This document shows, piece by piece, positions 1 through 6,132 of a DNA stretch of 11,895 nucleotides. This DNA comes from Bacillota bacterium (lineage in GTDB: Bacteria; Bacillota; Clostridia; Christensenellales; Aristaeellaceae). Numbering within the stretch: position 1 is the stretch's first letter; each line of letters starts with the position of its first letter. The stretch covers positions 1 to 11,895 of the forward strand of contig JAEZQK010000127.1 of NCBI GenBank assembly GCA_023413135.1. Reading direction: 5' to 3'. The notes beneath the pieces are model-generated. The model made no database searches. It saw only the letters and a list, made by a program, of their open reading frames with translations, and had not been told where the DNA came from. The position numbers and the translations under genes were made by a program.

Positions 1-96
<96 letters not shown>

Positions 97-263
97 AATC
101 CTATCCATCTCTATCTTGGAGTCCTCCTACTGGTTCCCCACTTGGAGTTTCCCTCGACAAAGTGAAAACTCATTCTTTGAATCGACTGTCGATTTCTTTC
201 TTCTTCTTTAAGTCTTTTCGACTCTGTATCGTTTTCAAGGTCCGGCGCCCGCTTGAGGCGAGC
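97..263 (-). other. rRNA operon transcribed leader
   Basis: This is the transcribed spacer between the rRNA promoter and the 16S 5' end, about 166 nt. On the minus strand it begins with a short hairpin (GCTCGC at 263-258 pairs with GCGGGC at 252-247, one G-U pair). It then has CCTTGAAAAC (240-231), which resembles the boxA-type antitermination sequences of Firmicutes rRNA leaders. Further on are a near-palindrome AATCGAC-T-GTCGATT (180-194) and a GAGTTT/AAACTC inverted repeat (145-150 with 166-171) that could form part of a processing stalk. Short ORFs overlapping this leader on either strand have no ribosome binding site and are not genes. The boxA assignment is inference. Confidence 0.7.
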
Positions 264-269
264 TTGATT

Positions 270-298
270 ATGATAGCACGGAGCCAAAGCTTTGTCAA
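270..298 (-). promoter_or_regulatory. rRNA operon promoter (sigma-A type)
   Basis: On the minus strand, TTGACA (298-293) and TATCAT (275-270) are separated by exactly 17 bp, so the predicted start is near 263. The sequence just upstream (about 299-340) is rich in A-tracts (two runs of six A), as expected for an UP element that raises rRNA promoter strength. Only one promoter was found; tandem promoters are common at rRNA operons but no second good match is visible here. Confidence 0.85.
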
Positions 299-417
299 CA
301 CCCAAATTCACTTTTTTATGCGTTCTTTTTTACCAAAAAGTCTAGGTTGTTGAACTTCAAAAACCTGGCTATTGTAGCTTTTGCCCCGTCTGCTATTTTG
401 ATGATTTCTTTCTTATA

Positions 418-1539
418 TTATTCAGCATCTTGCCGAAATGTTTGTGCTATGTTGCCGCTGTCCAGCACCGAGTCCACCACGGCACCGCCCAAACAAACTT
501 CACGCTGATAAAGCACCACGCTTTGGCCTGGAGTAATGGCCCGCTGAGGCGTATTTGCGGTGACCAGAAGTTTATCTTCCTTTAATAGAACAGTTACATC
601 CTGATCCGGCTGACGGTAGCGGAATTTGGCGGTGCAGGCAAGGGGTTCCCCCTCATTCATGGGCGGGCAGCCACTGATCCAGGTGGGATGGATGGCCGTT
701 GCCTGCGTGGCATAAAGCATGGGATGATCCTCTCCCTGAGCCACCAGGAGGACATTGTTTTGCAAATCCTTGCCGATCACAAACCAGCTTCGCCCATCGC
801 CCCTTCCTCCGATGCCGAGGCCGCGGCGCTGGCCCAGGGTATAGTACATCAACCCTTCATGATGCCCCACCACTTCCCCGGATAATGTACGCATGTCTCC
901 GGGCTTGGCAGGCAGGTATGTTTGCAAAAAGGCCTTGAAATCCCGTTCGCCAATAAAACAGATGCCTGTAGAATCCTTTTTTTCGCTGACGGAAAGGCCT
1001 TCTTCCCGGGCGATTTGCCTAACCTGCTGCTTGGTCATGTTCCCCACAGGGAACATGGCCCGGGACAGTTGCTGCTGTGAAAGCATGTACAGAAAATAGC
1101 TTTGATCCTTGTTGCCATCCGCGCCGCGCAATAGCTTAAAAGACCCGTTATTATTTTGAAGATTCACAAAATGCCCGGTGGCGATCTTCTCCGCCCCCAG
1201 CTTCATGGCAAAATCCAAAAAAGCCTTGAACTTGATCTCTCTATTGCAAAGCACGTCTGGATTGGGCGTGCGGCCTGCCCTGTATTCGTCCAAAAAGTAG
1301 GAGAACACCCGGTCGCGGTACTCCTTGGCAAAGTTCACCGCATAATAGGGGATGCCGATCCTTGAACAAACATCCTGCACATCCCGCCAATCTTCTTCCG
1401 CGGTGCAGACGCCGTTCTCGTCCTGCTCCTCCCAGTTTTTCATGAACACGCCTACCACGTCGAACCCCTGCCGCTTGAGAAGAAGTGCCGACACGGAGGA
1501 GTCTACCCCGCCGGACATGCCCACCACGATCCGAGCCAT
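418..1539 (-). CDS. mnmA: tRNA-specific 2-thiouridylase MnmA
   Basis: MnmA (TrmU) thiolates U34 of tRNA-Lys, tRNA-Glu and tRNA-Gln in the cytoplasm, using sulfur delivered by a cysteine desulfurase relay. The 373-residue protein has the family's usual length. An ATP pyrophosphatase PP-loop SGGVDSS lies at 9-15. The catalytic nucleophile cysteine is in NPDVLCNREIKF (Cys98), the second active-site cysteine in GICFIGERDF (Cys194), and the DKDQSYFL-type segment near 145-150 reads NKDQSYFL here. The C-terminal third is the beta-barrel RNA-binding region. The ATG overlaps the upstream kinase stop codon by one base (TAATG) and is preceded by GGAGGAAGG inside the end of that gene, so translation is probably coupled. 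It is the last gene of the yaaO-like/HAD-tmk/mnmA operon. No clear intrinsic terminator follows before the rRNA promoter. Confidence 0.97.
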   Translation of the reverse strand: MARIVVGMSGGVDSSVSALLLKRQGFDVVGVFMKNWEEQDENGVCTAEEDWRDVQDVCSRIGIPYYAVNFAKEYRDRVFSYFLDEYRAGRTPNPDVLCNREIKFKAFLDFAMKLGAEKIATGHFVNLQNNNGSFKLLRGADGNKDQSYFLYMLSQQQLSRAMFPVGNMTKQQVRQIAREEGLSVSEKKDSTGICFIGERDFKAFLQTYLPAKPGDMRTLSGEVVGHHEGLMYYTLGQRRGLGIGGRGDGRSWFVIGKDLQNNVLLVAQGEDHPMLYATQATAIHPTWISGCPPMNEGEPLACTAKFRYRQPDQDVTVLLKEDKLLVTANTPQRAITPGQSVVLYQREVCLGGAVVDSVLDSGNIAQTFRQDAE

Positions 1540-2831
1540 TATCCTTCCTCCAACGCTTCCAGGCGGCGAAGCACGGCCGCAAAGGCCTGCGCGCCGATTT
1601 CCTCGGGGGCCAAAGTACCATCCACCGTCACATACCGGTTGCCGTTTTCCAGAATCAGCCGGCGGAACGCCTCCTCCACCCTGGCATGGAAGGATAAGGG
1701 CTCCACCTCAATACGGTCCAGCGAGGAAGCCTTGCCCCTGCGTTTAAGCGCTTCTTCATGATTGATATCAATATATACCGTGCAATCCGGCATCAACCCA
1801 TCCACAGCAGGAGCGTTGATGGCGGCTACTTTTTCCACCCCCAGTTGCCGGCCGCCGCCCTGGTAGGCGATGCTGGAATCCACAAACCTGTCGCACAGCA
1901 CCACCATTCCCCCTTCGACGGATGGGCGGATGACTTCCCGCACATGCTGGGCGCGGGAGGCCGCATACAGCAGCGCCTCGCAGGTGGCGCTCATGCCAAG
2001 ATTGGCAATATCCAATACCACATGGCGAATCTTTTCAGAAATCGTGCATCCTCCCGGCTCTCTGGTACGCTTCACCACAAAGCCCCACTGATCAAGATGC
2101 TTTTCCAGCAAATCCACCTGTGTCGTCTTGCCGCTTCCGTCCAGCCCCTCCACCGACAGGAAAAAGCCCCGGGGCGCGGGCGTATCGGGGCACAGCAAAT
2201 TCATCAAGTCCCCCACAGACGATACAATGTAGTCCGCTCCTGCGTTTTGCAGTTCCTCCCGGTCTCCGTAGCCGTAGGTAACGCCGATGGCTTCAATGCC
2301 CATCCCCTTGGCGCCCTCCACATCAAAACGGCGGTCGCCCACCATGACGGCCTTTTCATACCGCTGCGGAAGCGCCCTTTGAATCAAATGCTTTTTGTCT
2401 GCCTCCCGGTCGTTCTCGCTGATGCCGGCAACAGCCTGAAAAAACTTGCTCAGGCCAAAATGATCAAGGATCCTTTCCGTCAGCACCTGCGGCTTGCCGG
2501 TAGCCACGGCCAGCCACGCCCCGGCTCTTTTCAGTTTTTGAAGCAACATACGGATACCGGGGTATACGGCGTTTTCAAATAGTCCAATCTCCGTATACCT
2601 CTCCCGGTACAGGGCCACTGCCTGAGCACATTGCGCATCATCCATGCCGCACAAATCACGAAAGGAACCGTACAGCGGCGGTCCGATGAACGCGCGCAGC
2701 GTTTGCTCCTGTGGGATCTCCCAGCCCATCTTTAAAAGGGCGTACCGGACACAGTTCATAATGCCCTCTTCCGAGCGGGTCAGGGTGCCATCCAGATCAA
2801 AGAGCACGGCATCATAAGGTATACGCACCAT
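1539..2831 (-). CDS. tmk: HAD-family phosphatase fused to thymidylate kinase (dTMP kinase)
   Basis: One continuous frame encodes 430 residues with two enzymes. Residues 1-215 are a Gph/PGP-type HAD hydrolase: motif I FDLDGTLT (Asp12, Asp14), motif II VATGKP (Thr111), a lysine at 146/147, and motif IV MVGDRRFDV (Asp166, Asp170). Residues 222-430 are a complete thymidylate kinase: P-loop GLDGSGKT (229-236), REPGG (257-261), DRFVDSSIAYQ (314-324) and an arginine-rich LID with DRIE (372-375). dTMP kinase makes dTDP for DNA synthesis; the HAD substrate cannot be told from sequence. The ATG at 2831 has GGAGG about 10 nt upstream. An internal ATG at 2204 (residue 210), after a weak G-rich stretch, could give free kinase. 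The gene starts 22 nt after the YaaO-like gene. Kinase assignment is very firm; the fusion is the unusual part. Confidence 0.95.
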   Translation of the reverse strand: MVRIPYDAVLFDLDGTLTRSEEGIMNCVRYALLKMGWEIPQEQTLRAFIGPPLYGSFRDLCGMDDAQCAQAVALYRERYTEIGLFENAVYPGIRMLLQKLKRAGAWLAVATGKPQVLTERILDHFGLSKFFQAVAGISENDREADKKHLIQRALPQRYEKAVMVGDRRFDVEGAKGMGIEAIGVTYGYGDREELQNAGADYIVSSVGDLMNLLCPDTPAPRGFFLSVEGLDGSGKTTQVDLLEKHLDQWGFVVKRTREPGGCTISEKIRHVVLDIANLGMSATCEALLYAASRAQHVREVIRPSVEGGMVVLCDRFVDSSIAYQGGGRQLGVEKVAAINAPAVDGLMPDCTVYIDINHEEALKRRGKASSLDRIEVEPLSFHARVEEAFRRLILENGNRYVTVDGTLAPEEIGAQAFAAVLRRLEALEEG

Positions 2832-2853
2832 CAGGCAACAGCCTCCGAATCCA

Positions 2854-4221
2854 TTATTTCAAAGTACATAAAAGTTGACCGCCGCAAAGACCAAAGCGCT
2901 TTTCCTCCGGCGCAGCCAGTAAAATTGCCACCGCCTCCGGAGTGATTTTTTCGCCCGGCGTTATCAGCGGAATGCCGGGTGGATACAGCCCAACGCTTGT
3001 TCCCGAAACGCGTCCAACCGCCCGGGATAGTTCCACCGATTCCTGTTTTCTAAGCGCCGCCTGCCGGGGACGCATGACCTGCCGGGGGATGGGATAGTCA
3101 CATGGCATGGGCGGCATGCTTGCCTTGGGCAATCCTGACGCCTTTTCCAATGCCGACAGCAGGCGCCGGAAAGTTTCTTTCCCATCCATCACGGTCAGGA
3201 TGCAGACGATGCGCCGGTCATCCGCCATCTCCACGTCTATGCCTTGCCCCCGCAGGCTTTCTGCCAATGCATAGCCACCCTGGGGGGCCGCAATCACCAG
3301 GCGGGTGGGATCAAACTCCAAGGGTAGATCCCGCCAGGAGTCATGCGCGTCCGCATATCCCAGCGCCTTCATGCGCACCCGGAACTTAAGTAAATGGTTC
3401 CGCAGCTCCTTCAGTGCATAAGCGCCATGCTCCTCCATCCACGCCCTGGCATCGTCCAACGATTGCAGAAGATAGAAGGCCGGGCTGGAGGTCTGAACCA
3501 TGCGCAGCATCCGCAGCGCCCTTTGTGCATCCTCCCTACGGTTAAGGTGCAGTAAGGCCCCGGCGGTTAACGCGGGCAGCGTCTTGTGGGCAGATTGCAC
3601 CCACAGGTCGGCCCCATAAAAAGCGGCAGACCGGATGCTTTCCATCCAGGGCAGATGCGCACCGTGAGCCTCATCCACCAACAGCCGCATGCGTTTGGCG
3701 TGCGCGGCAGCAGCAACGCGGGCAATATCCACCATGCCGCCGTAATAGTCCGGCCTTGTCACGACCACCGCCCGGGCCTCTGGATGGCGCTTGATCGCAT
3801 CCAGAAAACCCTCTTCGGAAGCGTAAGCATACCCATCCAAAGTCATTTGCAGGGGCACGTACTTAGGGTTCAAGTCTGCCAGCACACAGCCGCTCATAAA
3901 GGAAAGATGGGCGTTTCGGGGCAGGATCACCGTATCACCAGGCTCAGTGCTGTACAGCAGCATGGTATGGATACCTGCCGTGGAACCCCCGGTCAGCATC
4001 AGCGTGTGGGCCGCCCCGGCCGCTTGGGCCATCATCTCCTGCGCCTTTACTATTGGCCCGGAGGGGGCGTACAGATCATCCGTCGCGGGAAGCTCGGTCA
4101 CATCCAGCGCCTGGACGGGCTCCGCATCAAACAACGCTTGTCCCTTATGGCCGGGCACATGAAGGCGCAGGCGGTTTTTATTGCGTCGGGCCATCTCATG
4201 CATGGGGCGGGAAAAAGCCAT
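2854..4221 (-). CDS. YaaO-like Orn/Lys/Arg decarboxylase-family PLP enzyme
   Basis: A fold-type I PLP enzyme of the ornithine/lysine/arginine decarboxylase family. The family decarboxylates basic amino acids to polyamines, but the exact substrate of YaaO-like members is not readable here. With the start at 4221 the protein has 455 residues: LHVPGHKG near 20-27, a GGSTAG loop at 78-83, DEAHGAH at 183-189 with the PLP-ring aspartate, SAHKTL with Schiff-base Lys213, and the family C-terminal YPPGIPL at 413-419. The frame extends upstream to 4353, but those extra 44 residues match nothing. The ATG at 4221 has AAGGTG six bases before it, and a promoter lies at 4241-4269, inside the longer version. 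The protein lacks the N-terminal receiver-like domain of the large inducible decarboxylases. Position beside tmk matches B. subtilis yaaO-tmk. Confidence 0.9.
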   Translation of the reverse strand: MAFSRPMHEMARRNKNRLRLHVPGHKGQALFDAEPVQALDVTELPATDDLYAPSGPIVKAQEMMAQAAGAAHTLMLTGGSTAGIHTMLLYSTEPGDTVILPRNAHLSFMSGCVLADLNPKYVPLQMTLDGYAYASEEGFLDAIKRHPEARAVVVTRPDYYGGMVDIARVAAAAHAKRMRLLVDEAHGAHLPWMESIRSAAFYGADLWVQSAHKTLPALTAGALLHLNRREDAQRALRMLRMVQTSSPAFYLLQSLDDARAWMEEHGAYALKELRNHLLKFRVRMKALGYADAHDSWRDLPLEFDPTRLVIAAPQGGYALAESLRGQGIDVEMADDRRIVCILTVMDGKETFRRLLSALEKASGLPKASMPPMPCDYPIPRQVMRPRQAALRKQESVELSRAVGRVSGTSVGLYPPGIPLITPGEKITPEAVAILLAAPEEKRFGLCGGQLLCTLK

Positions 4222-4240
4222 ATTTTTCACCTTCCCCGCT

Positions 4241-4269
4241 ATTGTACAGGGGATAAACAAGTTTTGCAA
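4241..4269 (-). promoter_or_regulatory. Promoter of the YaaO-like/HAD-tmk/mnmA operon
   Basis: On the minus strand TTGCAA (4269-4264) and TACAAT (4246-4241) are 17 bp apart. The predicted start near 4234 leaves a leader of only about 13 nt, beginning just at the AAGGTG ribosome binding site (4233-4228). This fixes the start codon of the YaaO-like gene at 4221 and suggests that the operon is transcribed independently of the genes upstream. Confidence 0.75.
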
Positions 4270-4336
4270 GCAGGGCAAAAGCATATGCGTCCTGATTTTA
4301 AACAATCCTCGGTCAGGCTTGCTCGCCAGCGCCCAT

Positions 4337-4501
4337 CTAAAGGAGCCTTTCATTTTCTTCTACTTGGGTCCTCATATCCTGCCTGTCCATATACCCGAGG
4401 ATGTTGATATTTGCCAACATTTTCAAATTGTCGGATGTCATGTCCTTGGCCTCCTTCCTGCTGTACACGGCCTTGATGCTTCGCACGTTCAAAAGGAGCA
4501 T
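4337..4501 (-). CDS. Possible small protein (54 codons, or 34 from an internal start)
   Basis: A short frame on the minus strand, directly preceded by in-frame stops (TGA TAA). The ATG at 4501 has AGGTGG about 8 nt upstream. An internal ATG at codon 21 (4441) has an even better ribosome binding site, AAGGAGG, 8 nt upstream, giving a 34-residue peptide starting MTSDNLKMLANINIL. The product is charged and has no membrane segment, cysteine pair or motif that I recognise. It lies between the tetR terminator and the promoter of the YaaO-like operon, with no clear promoter of its own, so expression would need read-through. It could be a genuine small gene, a remnant of an ancestral gene between gin and yaaO, or chance. 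Family unknown. Confidence 0.3.
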   Translation of the reverse strand: MLLLNVRSIKAVYSRKEAKDMTSDNLKMLANINILGYMDRQDMRTQVEENERLL

Positions 4502-4523
4502 TTATCACCCCACCTGATCATAC

Positions 4524-4552
4524 AAAAAACGAAGGGGTGTTTCTCCCCTTCG
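4524..4552 (-). terminator. Intrinsic terminator downstream of tetR
   Basis: A perfect 8-bp stem: CGAAGGGG (4552-4545 on the minus strand) pairs with CCCCTTCG (4537-4530) around a 7-nt loop, followed directly by six T residues (4529-4524). It lies about 130 nt beyond the tetR stop codon and would insulate the YaaO-like operon from tetR transcription. On the plus strand the hairpin has no following T run, so it is one-directional. Confidence 0.85.
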
Positions 4553-4683
4553 CTTTGGGCCTGCTTTAAGAACAGGCAAAATGGGCAGAGTACATAAGGA
4601 AGCAACTACCGAACACCAAATCCAAAGATAGACAGCCAGCAGATGGGACGTATGCGAGTCTGCAACAGCTTAATGCTGAATAT

Positions 4684-5289
4684 TTAGGCGTTCGGGCTTT
4701 CTTTCCCCCGGATCAACCCGTCCAGGAACAGCATATTTATCTCCCTTACAAGTTTGGGATTGTGTTCAATCCTGTCGCGGATTTCTCTATTATGCATTAA
4801 ATACGTTTGAATCATATCAATATATATTTCGATTGCGGTGTCGGATGCCTCCGATGAAAATACGCCGGAACGTTTGCCTTCGCCTATGGAGGCCAATAAA
4901 AGCCGTTTGTTGGCAGCGTTGAAATCGTCGAAGTATTGCCGAAGCACCGGATCGCTTTCAACAGCGTCAAAAAAGAACTGCAAGCCATATTTGCTGTAAT
5001 ACCAGGTTCGGATTTGTATATATTCCTCGATTTTTCCGATGAGGCTTCCTTCTTTTTCAACCAGCATCTTCATTTTCTCTATGCTTTCATCCAGCATGTC
5101 CTTGATAATGATCCGGCGAAGATTATCCTTGCTTTCAAAAAAGTTGTAAATGGACACCTTGGAGACATGTGCTTTGGCAGCAATCTCCGTTACTGTTACC
5201 TTGTCAAACCCATGTTTGTCAAACAGCTCCAAAGCTGTCTGCATGATGGCTTTTTTCTTATCGTTCCTTCTTTTCTCAAATCCATCCAA
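4684..5289 (-). CDS. TetR/AcrR-family transcriptional regulator
   Basis: A TetR-family repressor, about 201 residues as started here. The N-terminal helix-turn-helix is clear: ...ALELFDKHGFDKVTVTEIAAKAHVSKVSIYNFFESKDNL, which is the family's recognition-helix region and YxxFxSKxxL signature. The rest is the usual helical ligand-binding and dimerisation domain, without recognisable ligand residues. The frame can also start at GTG 5298, but that codon has no ribosome binding site and itself lies in the sequence GAGGTGA. That sequence sits 5 nt before an in-frame TTG at 5289, so TTG is the likelier start (three residues shorter). It diverges from an ABC exporter and shares a 130-bp control region containing palindromes, so it most likely represses both itself and the exporter until an effector binds. 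GC content is clearly lower than in neighbouring core genes. Confidence 0.92.
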   Translation of the reverse strand: MDGFEKRRNDKKKAIMQTALELFDKHGFDKVTVTEIAAKAHVSKVSIYNFFESKDNLRRIIIKDMLDESIEKMKMLVEKEGSLIGKIEEYIQIRTWYYSKYGLQFFFDAVESDPVLRQYFDDFNAANKRLLLASIGEGKRSGVFSSEASDTAIEIYIDMIQTYLMHNREIRDRIEHNPKLVREINMLFLDGLIRGKESPNA

Positions 5290-5302
5290 AACAGTCACCT
5301 CA

Positions 5303-5313
5303 AAAACATGAAC
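5303..5313 (+). promoter_or_regulatory. Single operator-like half-site next to the tetR start
   Basis: AAAACATGAAC differs by one base from AAAATATGAAC at 5378-5388, which is an arm of the perfect inverted repeat over the ABC promoter. It lies 13 bp upstream of the proposed tetR start codon, within the expected tetR 5' leader. A third copy of the same motif at this place suggests a site for autoregulation. This is inference from sequence similarity only. Confidence 0.4.
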
Positions 5314-5335
5314 TATATAAACCTTAGTCGTAAAT

Positions 5336-5365
5336 AATATATCATGCCCTGCTTGACAAAGTCAA
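5336..5365 (-). promoter_or_regulatory. tetR promoter (overlaps ABC promoter -35)
   Basis: On the minus strand TTGACT (5365-5360) and TATATT (5341-5336) are 18 bp apart. An alternative pairing, TTGTCA (5358-5353) with TATTTA 17 bp downstream, is also possible. Its -35 box is the right-hand arm of the palindrome that also contains the -35 box of the divergent ABC promoter, so the two promoters compete for, or are jointly blocked at, the same 13 bp. Confidence 0.55.
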
Positions 5366-5382
5366 ATAGAATCAAGTAAAAT
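5353..5382 (+). promoter_or_regulatory. Promoter of the ABC transporter operon
   Basis: TTGACA (5353-5358) and TAAAAT (5377-5382) are separated by 18 bp on the plus strand, which predicts transcription from about 5389. The -35 box forms half of the palindrome TTGAC-AAA-GTCAA (5353-5365), and the -10 box is inside the inverted repeat 5378-5415. Both elements are well placed for repression by a dimeric regulator. Confidence 0.7.
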
Positions 5383-5415
5383 ATGAACCATAAAAGGCAA
5401 TAAAGTTCATATTTT
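5378..5415. promoter_or_regulatory. Perfect 11-bp inverted repeat, probable TetR operator
   Basis: AAAATATGAAC (5378-5388) and GTTCATATTTT (5405-5415) are exact reverse complements separated by 16 bp. The repeat covers the -10 box, the predicted start and the early leader of the ABC transcript, ending just before the AAAGGAG ribosome binding site. The left arm has a near-copy next to tetR (5303-5313). Arm spacing is wide for one TetR dimer, so it could hold two dimers or act partly as an RNA hairpin. The position strongly suggests a control site; which protein binds it is inferred from the adjacent tetR gene. Confidence 0.6.
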
Positions 5416-5430
5416 GAAAGGAGTATTCAT

Positions 5431-6132
5431 GTGGCGGACATTCGGTTTGAAAACGTAAGAAAAGACTATCAAATGGGTGAAGTCGTGATTCAAGCGGCAA
5501 ATGACGTGTCGTTTCAGGTTGGCAACGGTGAATTGTGTATTCTTCTTGGTCCCTCCGGCGCGGGCAAGACCACCGTACTCAACCTGTTGGGTGGTATGGA
5601 CACCGCCACATCCGGAAGAATCCTTTTTGCGGGGAAAGATATTACCGCGATGAACGATTTGGAACTTACCGATTACCGGCGCTACAAAATTGGATTTGTT
5701 TTTCAATTCTATAATCTGATACCGAACCTGACTGCGGCAGAAAATGTTGAGCTTGCAAAGCAGGTGTGCAAATCGCCCCTGGAGTCGGATGAAGCCCTGC
5801 GGATTGTAGGCCTGAAGGATAGAATGCACAATTTTCCGGCGCAGCTTTCCGGCGGCGAGCAGCAACGCGTCGCCATTGCCAGAGCGATCTGCAAAAACCC
5901 GGACTTGCTTCTTTGCGACGAGCCAACGGGTGCGCTGGATACTGAAACGGGCAAAACCATTCTCGGGGTTTTGTCCGACATCAGCCGCAAGATGGGCAAG
6001 ACGGTGATTATCGTCACGCACAATTTTCTATTGACCCCGATTGCCAACCGTCTGATTGAAATGAAGAACGGCCGGGTCATCCGGGAAATGATACAGAAAG
6101 CCCCCGCGGATTTGGAGGGAATAAAATGGTAA
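5431..6132 (+). CDS. ABC transporter ATP-binding protein (MacB/LolD type)
   Basis: This 233-residue ATPase powers the FtsX-type permease encoded next. All ABC motifs are intact: Walker A GPSGAGKT (40-47), Q-loop FQFYNL (Gln92), signature LSGGEQQRVAIAR (139-151), Walker B LLLCDEPTGALD (159-170) and switch His197 in VTHN. The sequence IGFVFQFYNLIPNLTAAENVELAK and the LSGGEQQR signature are typical of the MacB/LolD/YknY group of ATPases that drive extracytoplasmic work or export rather than import. It starts at GTG 5431, seven bases after AAAGGAG; the overlapping ATG at 5429 is in another frame that stops quickly. Its last 7 bp overlap the permease gene, so the two are translationally coupled. 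No substrate-binding protein is encoded nearby, consistent with an exporter or mechanotransmission role. Confidence 0.95.
   Translation: MADIRFENVRKDYQMGEVVIQAANDVSFQVGNGELCILLGPSGAGKTTVLNLLGGMDTATSGRILFAGKDITAMNDLELTDYRRYKIGFVFQFYNLIPNLTAAENVELAKQVCKSPLESDEALRIVGLKDRMHNFPAQLSGGEQQRVAIARAICKNPDLLLCDEPTGALDTETGKTILGVLSDISRKMGKTVIIVTHNFLLTPIANRLIEMKNGRVIREMIQKAPADLEGIKW

Noticed and set aside
1758..2582. Plus-strand frame of 274 codons opposite the HAD-tmk gene
   Set aside because: Antisense shadow of a protein whose catalytic motifs are all on the minus strand; no start signal.
3586..4407. Long plus-strand frame of 273 codons opposite the YaaO-like gene
   Set aside because: It lies antisense to a gene with a full set of PLP-enzyme motifs, lacks a ribosome binding site and has no recognisable domain; high GC in the real gene keeps the opposite frame open.
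4570..4683. Plus-strand open stretch reading EQAKWAEYIRKQLPNTKSKD..., which looks protein-like
   Set aside because: It follows a stop codon, has no start codon with a ribosome binding site and continues antisense into tetR. It could be a decayed fragment but cannot be supported; a protein database search of this stretch would decide.
4337..4683. Insertion-sequence ends or direct repeats bordering the TetR/ABC cassette
   Set aside because: Comparing the two borders by eye showed no shared direct or inverted repeats and no transposase or integrase gene, so the means of insertion is unknown.
5407..6021. Minus-strand frame of 204 codons opposite the ABC ATPase
   Set aside because: The plus strand encodes intact Walker A, signature and Walker B motifs in the same interval; the minus frame shows nothing recognisable.
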